From positions 651,317 to 715,316 of the forward strand of contig NZ_CP100446.1 in the NCBI RefSeq assembly GCF_024227435.1: a stretch of 64,000 nt of DNA, given 5' to 3'. The notes under the pieces were generated by a model. It was given only the letters and a program-made list of their open reading frames with translations, was not told the DNA's origin and did not search any database. Source of the stretch: Natrinema caseinilyticum. GTDB taxonomy: Archaea > Halobacteriota > Halobacteria > Halobacteriales > Natrialbaceae. Position numbers and translations under genes: made by a program. Position 1 is the first letter of the stretch; each line of letters starts with the position of its first letter. Below are positions 18,824 to 28,553 of the stretch, in pieces.

Positions 18824-19870
18824 TTATTCTTCTCCTCGAGTGAACTCGTCTCTCCAGACACCCTGCTCTTCGTAGAAGTCAGCGGCTGCTGGGTGGAAAG
18901 GCATATCGAAGGTGTTCTCTACCCACCAGTCAAGCTCTGTTGCAGCACCCCACATAGCGTGACTCTCTTTGATCGCATCGATGTTATCGTTTAGCTGTGT
19001 TAGGTACTCGTACACAGCATCGTAAGTATAGTCGTTTCGGACGAGGAAGCTGTATCCGTGTGTGACGACCGCAATGGGGTCATGGATATAACTCCAGTTC
19101 TCCCGACCGCTCGTTTCATATTCCGTAACTAGTGTATACGGGTCTTGGTTGAGTTGCTGCATAGCTGAGTTAGGGATACCGACTGTTCGCAAATTTGCTG
19201 AACTCTTCGTCTGTTGGAGCCACCCTGTTTCAGTCGTCCCATTTACCGTTGCTCCGATTCCAACATCGAGACGGTCAGACTTCATGGCACTTGCTTGTTG
19301 CGTGAACTCAATACTCCGACGTTGATAATCGATATCCAAGACGCTGAGCGCGTGGTCTAGGGCCTCTCCAGAACCAGACCCTTGGGGTCCGGGAGAAACA
19401 GAATGATTGGATTCGATATCGTTTATTGTTTTGATATCTTCGTTGTTGGTGATGAAGAACCAATTCACGTCGTAAAGATGGAAGACCTGATTCGGTGTGA
19501 AAGAAAGATCGCTGAAGGGGTCATCTCCCTCGTTTATGAGACCTGCCGTGTAGGTTTGCGTGTATCCCATGTCAGCCTCCTCATTTTTAAGGCGATTGAT
19601 GTTTGCTCGCGAGCCCCCTGGTCGAGCATCCACCTCGATATCATCACTCGCTTCATTAATTTCGGCGGCAGCACCCTGCATCATGGCGTGACCTGCCGAA
19701 TCCGATGGGCCAGATACGACCACCATCGAGTCGCTTCCACTGCTGTTTGAACTATTCGCACACCCGGCTAAGGGGGAGGCCAAGAGTCCAGCAGCGGTTG
19801 TTTTCAAGAAGTCTTTTCGGCTGATATTACCCACCCTGAAATCTGAGGTCTCTTTCGGCTTGTTAGCCAT
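18824..19870 (-). CDS. TAXI-family TRAP solute-binding lipoprotein
   Basis: Extracytoplasmic substrate-binding subunit of the TRAP system, 348 residues. The N-terminus has a Tat-like SRKDFLK motif, a short hydrophobic stretch and a lipobox-like LAGC, then a Ser/Asn-rich linker, which points to export and lipid anchoring at the membrane surface. The body has TAXI features: VVVSGPSDSAGHAMMQGAA, a GGSRANINRL segment and SVSPGPQGSGSGE. A Met two codons upstream (19876) is an alternative start. It pairs with the fused permease and is likely the first transporter gene transcribed, after the divergent IclR/acyl-CoA dehydrogenase area. Confidence 0.92.
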   Translation of the reverse strand: MANKPKETSDFRVGNISRKDFLKTTAAGLLASPLAGCANSSNSSGSDSMVVVSGPSDSAGHAMMQGAAAEINEASDDIEVDARPGGSRANINRLKNEEADMGYTQTYTAGLINEGDDPFSDLSFTPNQVFHLYDVNWFFITNNEDIKTINDIESNHSVSPGPQGSGSGEALDHALSVLDIDYQRRSIEFTQQASAMKSDRLDVGIGATVNGTTETGWLQQTKSSANLRTVGIPNSAMQQLNQDPYTLVTEYETSGRENWSYIHDPIAVVTHGYSFLVRNDYTYDAVYEYLTQLNDNIDAIKESHAMWGAATELDWWVENTFDMPFHPAAADFYEEQGVWRDEFTRGEE

Positions 19871-20005
19871 AACCACAGTGTTAGCACCAATCCATTTAAA
19901 CGTTTCTATACATTATAATTCATGGATGGATATATATTACCATGGCCTCCTATTCCAAAATAGTCAGTTTCAACGATTCAGGGGCTAGACTGGCCGAAAC
20001 CGCAT

Positions 20006-21169
20006 TTATTCGTATAGATCGCGGGCAATGACTGTGCGGTTTACTTCATTCGTCCCTTCGTATATCTGCGTTCCTTTTGCTTCGCGCATGTACCGTTCTA
20101 CGGGATAATCTGTTGAATATCCACGCGACCCATGGATCTGCACCGCTTCAGTAGCGGCGTCCATTGCCACGTCCGTGGCGAACGTTTTTGCCATCGAAGC
20201 TTCTTGAGTTACTGAATCTGCACCGCCGTCTAGCCGTGCCGCAGTCTGATATGTAAGTAACCGTGAGGCCTCTAGATTCATTTTCATGTCCGCCAATTTG
20301 AACGACACTCCCTGAAAGTCACGAATCGGTTGACCGAACTGTTCACGCTCATCGGCGTACTCGGTGCTGGCGTCAAGACATCCCTGTGTTATCCCTACAG
20401 CCTGTGCAGCAACGCCGATACGCCCAATATCCAGCGCCTGCATTATGTACTGGAATCCCTTTCCTTCTTCACCGACAAGGAACTCCGCTGGCAGGCGGAC
20501 ATCGTCATAGATTACTTCGCTTTCCACGGCCGCATCGCCCTCCATACAAGGAATATTTCTAATGAATTTCAGCCCGTCGTATTCCTGTGGATCCGGAATC
20601 GCAAACATACTCACGTCGTTATGATTTCCGGTATCATCCGTCCGCGCGACTACTAAGATGAGATCTGCAATTTCACCGTGCGTCGTCCACACTTTGTGGC
20701 CGTTTAGGATATACTCGTCACCGTCTCGTTCTGCAGTGGTCTCAAGTGCATTAGCGTCGCTTCCAGCCTGCGGTTCTGTGAGCGACACCGCAGTGATTTG
20801 ATTTTCTGTGAAGATATCTCGAAGCCACTCCTTTTGACGCTCCGTACCCACGTTCTGAAGTGTATGTCCTATGAGACCGCAGGATAGGGAGAGGACGCCA
20901 GCCGGGAGCTTGTAGACACGGCTGATCTCCTCTACAGCGATAACGAACGAGCGAGTGTCGAGACCCTCTCCTCCAAATTCTTCGGGGACGTTAATACCAT
21001 ATAGTCCTGCATCACCGAGTACATCTATGAGCTCCGTGGGAAATTCGCCGCGTTCCTCGTACTTTTCGATAGCCGGTTCAATTTCCGTCTCGGAAAAGGA
21101 CCGGACTCGTTCACGAAAGTCATGGTGGCGCGGTTCGAGGCCAATAGTGTCGTGCATTGTTAACTCCAT
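20006..21169 (-). CDS. Acyl-CoA dehydrogenase
   Basis: FAD flavoprotein of 387 residues that introduces the alpha-beta double bond in acyl-CoA and passes electrons to an ETF. It has the N-terminal helical domain, the TEPQAGSDANA signature near residues 137-147, the HKVWTTHGE strand, and the C-terminal domain with the catalytic Glu in YEGTNEV. The start at 21169 (MELTMHDTIG) fits; the Met at codon 5 is an alternative. It is the first gene of the minus-strand block after the divergent IclR gene, so it is a likely control target. It is complete, unlike the relative at 22715-23700. Confidence 0.93.
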   Translation of the reverse strand: MELTMHDTIGLEPRHHDFRERVRSFSETEIEPAIEKYEERGEFPTELIDVLGDAGLYGINVPEEFGGEGLDTRSFVIAVEEISRVYKLPAGVLSLSCGLIGHTLQNVGTERQKEWLRDIFTENQITAVSLTEPQAGSDANALETTAERDGDEYILNGHKVWTTHGEIADLILVVARTDDTGNHNDVSMFAIPDPQEYDGLKFIRNIPCMEGDAAVESEVIYDDVRLPAEFLVGEEGKGFQYIMQALDIGRIGVAAQAVGITQGCLDASTEYADEREQFGQPIRDFQGVSFKLADMKMNLEASRLLTYQTAARLDGGADSVTQEASMAKTFATDVAMDAATEAVQIHGSRGYSTDYPVERYMREAKGTQIYEGTNEVNRTVIARDLYE

Positions 21170-21321
21170 TCTATGAGAGACACTATCTCCGATTTATATC
21201 TTGGGGGTGAACGTAGCAATCGCCCTCTTTCCAAGAACACCGTCTCCACTTCTGGCAGATGATCGTGAATCGGTATCATCGGACAAGATTGATACCGTTG
21301 GATTTCATACTATGGAACAGA
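21170..21321. promoter_or_regulatory. Divergent promoter/operator region of the IclR gene
   Basis: A 152-base gap between the acyl-CoA dehydrogenase and the IclR-type regulator, the usual place for an IclR operator. TTTATATC near 21191-21198 is a plausible TATA element for the minus-strand gene, about 25 bases from its start. I see no strong long palindrome. Confidence 0.5.
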
Positions 21322-22077
21322 ATGGACCCCGAACCACCGATCAAAGCCACAAAAACCACGTTCACCATCATCGAAACGCTCATAGATCTCGATGGAGCCG
21401 GTATCTCAGAATTAGCAGACAACGTTGGAATTCCAAAGAGTACTGTTCATAATCATTTGAATACTCTTAATCAATTGGGATATGTGTGCAAAGATGGTAG
21501 CACTTACCAAGTTGGTACGCAATTTATCCGCCTGGGATCGCAACTCCGACGCAACCACGACATATACGGCGTTTCAAAGCAGGAAATAAAGAAGCTGGCC
21601 GAAAGTACTGGCGAACACACGAGCCTCATGATAGAGGAGAATGGACGTGGGGTTTATTTTCACACGGTGGAGGGATCTACTCCGCTCAAGGTTGTTACTA
21701 TCAACGGTATGGCCACGAAACTCCATACTACTGCGCCAGGAAAGGCCATTTTAGCACATCTTCCGGAGGAAGAGCGAGAGTCGATATATGACACACACGG
21801 ACTTGCAGCTACAACATCAAACACGATCGTCGATCGATCAGAGTTAGAATCACACCTCGAACAGATTCGGGAACAAGGATATGCGCTCGATACAGGGGAG
21901 ACACTAGAAGCAATGCGTGGGGTAGCGGCGCCTATTGTCCACAACAACGGTAGTGTACAAGGTGCGATAAGCGTTTACGGCCCCCGTCGACGAACAGACA
22001 TTGATGAATTCGAAAGCTCTATTTTAGATGATATTCTCCACAGTAAAAATGTGATTGAAGTTAATTTAAGCTATTAA
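21322..22077 (+). CDS. IclR-family transcriptional regulator
   Basis: DNA-binding regulator of 251 residues with an N-terminal winged helix (ISELADNVGIPKSTVHNHLN near residues 29-48) and a C-terminal ligand-binding domain. That domain has the IclR stretches TTAPGKAILAHLP, YALDTGETLEAMRGVAAPI and QGAISVYGP. The open frame runs upstream to 21259, but MDPEPPIKATKTTF at 21322 gives the normal IclR start. It is transcribed away from the acyl-CoA dehydrogenase and TRAP block, so it probably senses an intermediate of that pathway. Composition is AT-rich like the block itself, which suggests it travelled with it. Confidence 0.92.
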   Translation: MDPEPPIKATKTTFTIIETLIDLDGAGISELADNVGIPKSTVHNHLNTLNQLGYVCKDGSTYQVGTQFIRLGSQLRRNHDIYGVSKQEIKKLAESTGEHTSLMIEENGRGVYFHTVEGSTPLKVVTINGMATKLHTTAPGKAILAHLPEEERESIYDTHGLAATTSNTIVDRSELESHLEQIREQGYALDTGETLEAMRGVAAPIVHNNGSVQGAISVYGPRRRTDIDEFESSILDDILHSKNVIEVNLSY

Positions 22078-22461
22078 GTCACACTGCCTCTGATATTTAA
22101 CATTCGATGATGGTGAACGGAACTGGTACGAGATTCTGCTTTACTTCTCTCTCGTTTGTACTCCAAAATGCTTCTATTACAGTAGTACGGATGTAAAAGC
22201 CGGACGGCAAAAGACGATGAACTTGTTCAAGATGAAAATTTTATTCATTTACATAGATAAGATTTTCTGATATTCCATCATTGAACGACTAGGATGGCGT
22301 TTGGATAATATCGAATGTTAGCCAAGTCGATCTGGGGGAAGCAAAAAATAAATCCGTCACTGGATACAGCGTCTTTCGGTCAATCTCAAGTGAATGTCGC
22401 TTATCGGTCGTTCACGAGCAACAGATTCAAAACATTATATAATAATACATACTTGTAGAAA
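22078..22461. other. Intergenic AT-rich region
   Basis: About 385 bases of AT-rich DNA after the IclR gene, with no open frame of note and no family resemblance. It includes runs such as AAAATTTTATTC near 22235. It probably marks the right-hand edge of the AT-rich block, because normal GC content and broken genes begin just after it. Confidence 0.4.
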
Positions 22462-22677
22462 TTTACCATACTCATAGATCATGCACACTACGATTGTACT
22501 GATGGCTACGCAACGATCACACTCAACCGACCTGACGTCTACAACGCCTTCAACGAGGAAATAATCCTCGGACTGAACGGCGCGCTCCAACGTGCACGCG
22601 ACGACGAACACAAGGAAGCGACCCAAGCGTTCAGCAAGGGGCGCGACCCCGACTACGACCGAGAGTTCTCCTCTTGA
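22462..22677 (+). pseudogene. Enoyl-CoA hydratase remnant with internal deletion
   Basis: One open frame reads DGYATITLNRPDVYNAFNEE followed by a helix GLNGALQRARDD, the typical first 50 residues of a crotonase-fold hydratase. It then passes in frame directly into EATQAFSKGRDPDYDRE, a typical extreme C-terminus. About 200 residues, including both oxyanion-hole segments, are missing. There is no start codon in frame after the stop at 22456. The in-frame join suggests a single deletion event. It is non-functional. Confidence 0.75.
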
Positions 22678-22714
22678 TCCTAAATTCGCTCTCCAGTGAT
22701 CAAACGCCGCGGGT

Positions 22715-23700
22715 TTAAGCGAGGGAGGAAAGGCCGTTGCGTTTGAGGGCCGCCACGATATGATTTTCCTGGATTTCGTCAGTACCGGCAGCGAGTCGGC
22801 GGTTGCGAGCGAGTCGGTAGAGGTATTCGAAGGGATGATCCTGCTGGTAGTCGTTAGCACCGTTAATCTGCAGCGACTCACTAATCACGTGCCTGACCAT
22901 CACCCCGGACGTAAGCTTCGCCAGCGAGGCATCCATACGATCGGGAATCCGGCACTGATCGCCGCGGCGGTAGGTCACGCGCGCGAGGCCTCGAGTTTCT
23001 TGGCTATGTCGACGAGTTTCCACTCATACCCTGAAAATCGGCGATCGGCTGGTCGAACTGGTCGCGCTGCTGGCCGTACTCGAGTGCCTTCTCAAGGGCA
23101 CAGCAGTTGCTGTTTGAACCCCTCCTTGCCGCGCGGGTCAAGGCGTGCGTTTCGGGCACCACGATTCGTGCATACGGAACTGAGTCTGGGTGTGTTCGGC
23201 CATGTTCGTATAGTGTTGTTCGATCTTGACGTTGTCAGCGGTATCCTCAAGATTGACGACGTCCGAGCCCATGCCGTCAGGGAATTTCGCCCAGACGACA
23301 ATGGCCGACGCGTGGGGGATATTGCTCACCCAGACTTTCTCACCGTTCAGGATTAGGTCATCACCATCCTCTTCGACGCGAGTAATCATCGCGCCAACAT
23401 CGGAACCGGCTTCGGGTTCGGAAATCGCGATCGCGATGCTCTCGTCGCCGGCGGTGACGCCTGGTAGGTAGCGCTCTTTGACAGTCTCCCTACCCAACAT
23501 TTCGATCGTCCGCGGGGCAACCACCTGTTGGTTGTAGAGGTATTCGGCAGTGGCAGGACAGATTCGGCCAACGGCTTCGATACTGAGCATAGCTTCGAAC
23601 TCTCCCATACCGCCACCGCCGTACTCTTCAGCGATATTCAATCCGAGATACCCGCGATCGGCGAGCAGTTCGACGTTCTCGTGGGAAGGTTTAGTTACGG
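22715..23700 (-). pseudogene. Acyl-CoA dehydrogenase, multiply broken
   Basis: Minus-strand sequence encodes acyl-CoA dehydrogenase segments in several frames. The part from 23700 to 23138 (ADRGYLGLNIAEEYGGGGMG, then ISEPEAGSDVGAM and LNGEKVWVSNIPHAS) has the normal middle domain. The frame is lost near 23140-23020, and the C-terminal part resumes at 23023-22715 with SESLQINGANDYQQDHPFEY and GTDEIQENHIVAAL. The N-terminal 40 or so residues are cut away at the neighbouring IS630-type element. It is a decayed gene that probably belonged with the hydratase remnant beside it. Confidence 0.8.
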
Positions 23701-23742
23701 TCGTAACTTTTGCAGTCTCTCAGCACTGAGAAACCGCTCAGT

Positions 23743-24775
23743 CTAGGCATCTGCAAAGCTGATCTGCTCTGCGTACGATTCGTACACAGAGCGGACGAGA
23801 TGCCGAAATGCGTCAGTATCTTTGACGTCTCTCGGTGAAAGGTCGCGGTGAACGCAGTTCCAGATTTGTTGGCTCGGCTTAAGACGGGGATAATAGCGTG
23901 GGAGTGGGAGACGCGTAATATCTAGCGATTCAATCACGTGATCAACGAGGGTAGCGAAATGTGAGGAGAAATTGTCGCAGACGAGCAGAATCCGGCCGGC
24001 CGGATTCTGCTCTCGGATTCGCAAGAAAAATCCGCGAAGGACTCTTTTGTTACGTCTGGCTTACACTGAACGACGCTCTCACTGTTTAACGCGTAGAATC
24101 CAAGCACTGCAACCTCGAAATTCTCAGTTGGCGTTTCTTTTTCAATCGTCGGTGTCCCGAAAGCCCACAGCCGACGGACAACCGCCGTCGGCTGTAGCCA
24201 TGCTTCGCCGAGGAATCCAACCAGAATACCGCCATGAGTCACGAGGTCGCCGTCCTCATCCCCGGTCAACTCGTCGAGCGCCTCCTAGAGGCGATTGTCA
24301 AGTATGTTATCGGCATTTTCTGGTCGATCAGGGCTTGTTGACTGTGGAATCGAGTAATTCAGGCCGTATTGTTGAAACAACCGAGAGACGTGACGCTTCG
24401 AGTATGAAACACCAAACGCACTCTCGATTAATAGCTGTACTTCGGAGGCCATCCACGGCTGATGGGTTTCGAGAACGGATTTCAACCGCTGTTGTTGCTG
24501 TGCAGGAAGTTTCAGCGGCTTGCCGCCGAAACTCGGCCGCAATCCATCGACACCAAATTCATTCCACTGATCGACCTACCGACCAACAGTAGTTAAATCA
24601 GTGCCCATGCGTAGGGCTGCCTCCTCTAAGGTATCGCCGATATAGAGCGACTTCAGACACATAAGTCGGCGAACGAGGCCTGCCTCGTTCGCCTGCTGAG
24701 ACTTATCTATCGCATCGTTTAACTCTCTGGGGAGAGATGGCGCTTGACCTCTTTCTACCGACCAGTCATGACGAC
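23743..24775 (-). mobile_element. IS630-family insertion sequence, degenerate
   Basis: Minus-strand coding pieces of an IS630-type transposase in order. An N-terminal HTH part (SLYIGDTLEEAALRMGTDLT) is interrupted by a TAG near 24574 where a conserved Trp codon is expected. Then come WNEFGVDGLRPSFGGKP and a second helical domain (24285-24542), a region of shifted frames (23934-24269) and the C-terminal DDE part ILLVCDNFSSH with YYPRLKPSQQIW (23743-24024). Stops and frameshifts mean it cannot make transposase. I could not define terminal repeats. It cut off the acyl-CoA dehydrogenase gene at 23700. Confidence 0.75.
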
Positions 24776-24779
24776 ATCT

Positions 24780-25019
24780 TCACGCTGAAACAATGCAAAA
24801 GTAGCGGCGTTCCATATTCTTTCCCACGAGAACGTAGTATCGGAGAACTCCTTTCGGGCGAGGTCCTCCAGCGACGATACAGCCATCTCTTGTTCGGTAT
24901 ATAGGGATAACCTCACGACCACCATCACAGCCTCCAGAGTAAAGTCTTCCGTTGATTCGAGTATAGCTCATGTCGACAATAACATAGGGACTGAGAGATG
25001 CTGTGGAGATCGATATCAC
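24780..25019 (-). pseudogene. Possible CaiB/BaiF CoA-transferase remnant
   Basis: A 79-codon frame whose middle, INGRLYSGGCDGGREV followed by IYRTRDGCIVAGGPRP, resembles the substrate loop of family III CoA-transferases, where a YRT-x-DG pattern is common. Neither a start region nor the rest of the enzyme is present, and the tail (RYYVLVGKNMERRYF) looks unrelated. It lies next to the degraded IS630 element, so insertion may have removed the rest. The identification is weak. Confidence 0.35.
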
Positions 25020-25146
25020 CAGTATAGTCGTTCACTCAGAAACGCTCTTCGCGAATGTGGTATCTGTCGACAGGCCGACTTTGCGATCGGGAATTTTTGC
25101 TGGTTGTCCGGGTGGCTCGATTTGAAAGCAAAAAGACGGAAGACGG

Positions 25147-25156
25147 GTAATTTATT
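25147..25156 (+). promoter_or_regulatory. TATA-like element deciding the start at 25181
   Basis: TAATTTATTA at 25147-25156 lies about 25-30 bases before the GTG at 25181, the haloarchaeal leaderless distance. It directly touches the ATG at 25157, which makes that ATG an unlikely start. Confidence 0.45.
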
Positions 25157-25180
25157 ATGAACGGATATAAATGCTATCAT

Positions 25181-26350
25181 GTGACAGTACATCTAACACG
25201 GCAGGAGCAGGACCTTCGAGCAACCGCGAGAGCATTCGGGGATGAGCATATCACATCCGTCGCGATGGAATACGTCAAGTCGGGAGAGTGGCCATGGGAT
25301 GTATTCGCCAAGGCAGCGGACGCGGACCTAATTGGTCGATCATTCGACCAAGACATCGGCGGAAACCAGGCATCACTGGTCGAAGAGTGTCTCGTCGCCC
25401 AGGAGTTCTGTCGCGCCGACTCCTCGGTCGGCATTGCCATCAACGGCGCGACCGTCGGCTGTTTCGCCGTTTCGTCGTTTGGTAGCGACGAACAGCGACG
25501 TCGCTGGTTGCCGTCGGTGGCCGACGGCGAGGCGACGAGCAGCATCGCGCTGACCGAACCCGACACCGGCTCCGCGCTCTCAAAAGTCACCACTACTGCC
25601 AAAATCGACGGTGACGAGTACGTGATCAACGGAGAGAAAGACTGGATCGCCAACGGCGTGAGTAGTGACTGGGTTGCGACGCTCTGTCGTACGAATCCAG
25701 ACTCGAAGGGGCCCCACCATGGACTGAGTCTGATTGTGGTCCCAACAGACGCCGACGGCTACGAAGCGCAGGCACGCAACCGACTCGGACTGGACGCGGC
25801 AGAACACGCAACGGTACACTACGACGACGTACGGGTTCCCCGGGAGAACTTGCTTGGCGAGGAGGAGGGTCAGGGCTTCTCCCAAATCCTCGAGTGGCTT
25901 GAGCACGGTCGTATCGAGATCGCAGCTGCACACCTAGGCATGGCTGAAGGCGCGTTCGATCGCGCGCTCGCGTATGCGAAGAAACGCGAACAGGGCGGCC
26001 AGCCGATCGGTGACTATCAGGGCATGCGCTGGAAACTGGCCGACATGCATAAGCAACTCGAAGTCGCCAATGCGCAAGTCTACCGCGCAGCGCGGTTGGT
26101 CGACCAGGCTGAGGCCGGTGAAGATGTCGTCGAGAGTACGACTGACCAGGCCAGCATCGCAAAGCTGTACGCGACCGAAATCGCCTGCGATGTCGCCGAG
26201 GAAGCCGTCCAAGTGTTCGGGGGTAACGGCTTCGCCCGTGAAAACGAAGTTGAACACTTCTACCGGGACGTCAAAGCTGGAACCATTTACGAGGGTACCA
26301 GCGAAGTACAGCGGAACACAATCGGTAAGGTGCTGTTCGATGAACTCTGA
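25181..26350 (+). CDS. Acyl-CoA dehydrogenase
   Basis: FAD-dependent acyl-CoA dehydrogenase of about 389 residues. It has the N-terminal helices, the ALTEPDTGSALSK signature, YVINGEKDWIANG, the KLADMHKQLEVANAQ helix and the catalytic Glu in YEGTSEVQRN. A GTG start at 25181 gives MTVHLTRQEQDLRATA, the normal N-terminus; an ATG at 25157 would add eight unusual residues. The downstream LLM gene begins two bases after the stop, so the two form an operon. It is complete and GC-rich, like the older parts of the island. Chain-length preference is unknown. Confidence 0.92.
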   Translation: MTVHLTRQEQDLRATARAFGDEHITSVAMEYVKSGEWPWDVFAKAADADLIGRSFDQDIGGNQASLVEECLVAQEFCRADSSVGIAINGATVGCFAVSSFGSDEQRRRWLPSVADGEATSSIALTEPDTGSALSKVTTTAKIDGDEYVINGEKDWIANGVSSDWVATLCRTNPDSKGPHHGLSLIVVPTDADGYEAQARNRLGLDAAEHATVHYDDVRVPRENLLGEEEGQGFSQILEWLEHGRIEIAAAHLGMAEGAFDRALAYAKKREQGGQPIGDYQGMRWKLADMHKQLEVANAQVYRAARLVDQAEAGEDVVESTTDQASIAKLYATEIACDVAEEAVQVFGGNGFARENEVEHFYRDVKAGTIYEGTSEVQRNTIGKVLFDEL

Positions 26351-26351
26351 C

Positions 26352-27265
26352 ATGGAGTTCGGCGTGCTCCTGCCGACGCTCGGTCACCATGCGTCGCGAG
26401 AGGCAATTCAACAGTTGGCGACGACAGCGGAAGATTACAGCTTCGATGCGGTCTGGGCTGGTGACCACATTACATTCCCGCCGAAATCCCGGACAAGTAC
26501 CCCTTTTCACCGACGGGTGAGTCGCCGTTTCACATCTCACAGAACGCCTATGACCTGTTCGGAGTGTTGAACTACCTTGCGGGGGTCACTGACAATATCG
26601 ATATCGGGTCAAGCACCTGTATCGTTCCTTACCGGCACCCAGTCGTGCTGGCGCGCAACGCTCTCACTGTGGAAGCGCTCTCGGACGGCCAGTTCGACTT
26701 CGGCATCGGAACCGGATGGATGAAAACCGAGTTTGAGGTGCTTGACGTACCATACGACGAACGCGGCGGTCGAACCGACGAGTTTCTCGCCCTCTTTGAG
26801 CGGATCTGCGAAGAAGGAGAACTCGACTTTGACGGCTTGCATCACAGCTTTCAGGAGACGAGCTTCCACCCTGTTCCTGGCGACGATCGGCCGAAAACAT
26901 GGATCGGCGGCCGGTCCGGCGCTGCGTTCCGCCGCATCGGACAGTATGGCGACGGCTGGACCATCTTCTGGGACCGGCCGGACGACATCGCATCTGCCCG
27001 CGAGCGTATCATGCGAGCATGGCGGGATTTCGACCGTGACAGTGAACCAGAGATTGCGCTAACTAGACCGATACGGCTGGGATCAGGCCCCGGCCTCGAC
27101 GACTCTCGACCGCTGGTCGGCGATCCGACGTCCGTCATGGGCGACATCGACGCATACGCCGAGGTCGGCGTCACGCGCATCGTGCTCGACTTCTTCACGA
27201 CCGACATCGAGGTTCAACTCGATCAGGTCCGGCGGTTCGGTGACGAAATCATCGCCGCCCGATGA
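26352..27265 (+). pseudogene. F420-dependent LLM oxidoreductase, frameshifted
   Basis: Luciferase-like TIM-barrel enzyme beginning MEFGVLLPTLGHHASREAI one base after the dehydrogenase stop. The first frame ends its family resemblance at VWAGDHITFP near 26480. Restoring one missing base there gives AEIPDKYPFSPTGESP and leads into the long second frame, which carries IDIGSSTCIVPYRHP, FDFGIGTGWMKTEFE and GRSGAAFRRIGQYGDGW to the stop at 27265. The joined protein would be about 305 residues, normal for the group. The rest is undamaged, so the shift is recent or a sequence error. Tight coupling suggests a shared pathway with the dehydrogenase. Confidence 0.82.
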
Positions 27266-27308
27266 AAGCAGGCAACGAGAACGAGACGCGTCGCGAGGTA
27301 ACCAGTGA

Positions 27309-28310
27309 TCAACGCGTTGCCGGCGGCAATGCTTCGACGACGGCCCGGTGAACGTCACTCGTCGCACCGCGTGGAAAGCTAATGAGCGCGGTGTCGACTG
27401 TCTCGAGGATTTCCAAGAGTCGTTCGCGTCCGTACCTGGGCCTTCCAGCAATACCGATGGCATCGAGGAGAGGGCGCGTGACCGCCGAGACGGCGACCGA
27501 ACGCTGCCCGTCTTGCCATGCGTCGTGGATTTCGTGTGCTTCCTCGTGGAATCCATGCTCGGCAATGACGTCCCGATAGAACGCTGTAGAGCCGACGTAC
27601 GTCGCGACGTGTTCGGCGAGGAGTTGCCGAGCCTCAGTCGGATCCTCGCTGATGGCAGTCGGGATTGACGGACAAATACGGGGTGAGCCGTCGGTTGACG
27701 CCCGTTTCCGGGCGTCTGCCAGTGCCGATTCCAAGGTCGGTAACGGGAGCAGGTGTGAGATCCACCCATCGGCGTGATCGATGGTCATCGCAAGGTTCGT
27801 TCGTCCGAGCGCCCCGTTGAACACCGGGATAGCCGCTCCGTCAGCACGGTCGAGTGTAAACCCATTCAGCTGGAACACCTCGCCGTCGTAGTCGATGGTA
27901 TCACCGGAAAGCGCCAAGTTAAGAATTTCAATCGTCTCCCGGAGGCGTCGAAGCGGCCGGTCGAACAGCTGGCCGTGGAACCCTTCCACGACCGCCGGCG
28001 TGCTGGCGCCAATACCGAGAACGAACCGGCCGTCGGTCGCCTCGTGTAATGCGAGTGATCCGGCTGCGAGCGCCGACGGCGTTCGGGAGAAGCCGTTGAC
28101 AACGCAAGTTCCGAGTGCGCAGTCGACCCGTTCAGCGACGCGGGCGAGCAGGACGAGTGGATCGTATCCCCACCCGCCAGCCGTCCAAACGGAGTCGAAG
28201 CCGGATTCCACTGCGTTGACGGCGAGGTTGAGCAGGTCCGTTCCCGGCCGATCGGAAGGAAGAACGAACCCGGTCCGGGGGTACTCGAATGGTCGGTTCT
28301 CCCCAGTCAT
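27309..28310 (-). CDS. F420-dependent LLM oxidoreductase, NP1902A-like
   Basis: Luciferase-like oxidoreductase of 333 residues and a paralogue of the protein at 4331-5329. It shares the order of motifs: FVLPSDRPGTDLLN start, WGYDPLVLLARVAE, GTCVVNGFSRTPSALA, RFVLGIGASTPAVVEGFHG and RRLRETIEILNLALSGD. The C-terminal ALISFPRGA matches the equivalent ISFPRGADP of the paralogue. The ATG at 28310 (MTGENRPFEY) is preferred over 28358 because the extra 16 residues are low-complexity. It converges with the frameshifted LLM gene and is divergent from the synthetase at 28554. Coenzyme and substrate are inferred from the family only. Confidence 0.86.
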   Translation of the reverse strand: MTGENRPFEYPRTGFVLPSDRPGTDLLNLAVNAVESGFDSVWTAGGWGYDPLVLLARVAERVDCALGTCVVNGFSRTPSALAAGSLALHEATDGRFVLGIGASTPAVVEGFHGQLFDRPLRRLRETIEILNLALSGDTIDYDGEVFQLNGFTLDRADGAAIPVFNGALGRTNLAMTIDHADGWISHLLPLPTLESALADARKRASTDGSPRICPSIPTAISEDPTEARQLLAEHVATYVGSTAFYRDVIAEHGFHEEAHEIHDAWQDGQRSVAVSAVTRPLLDAIGIAGRPRYGRERLLEILETVDTALISFPRGATSDVHRAVVEALPPATR

Positions 28311-28520
28311 TGATTGGCCACTACTGCCATCGACACCTCTCGTTGAGTTCCTTGACACCCGATGTGCGTTCCGACAGAGAGCAGTTGGCGATGCGACGGT
28401 CGGTTACGTCTGCATACGTACATAAAGGTGAGTCGTAGACAGACGACTTATGTGTTTCTCCTAAGTGGCACCGCTAGCGAGCGGTTGGTGTGTCCGCAAG
28501 TGACGGATATCAAGGCCCCA

Positions 28521-28530
28521 AAATTATAAT
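28521..28530 (+). promoter_or_regulatory. TATA-like promoter of the 28554 synthetase
   Basis: AAATTATAAT centred about 28 bases before the ATG at 28554, in GC-rich surroundings. The spacing fits a leaderless transcript. Confidence 0.5.
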
Positions 28531-28553
28531 GCCAGCCATACAATCTTGGTAAC

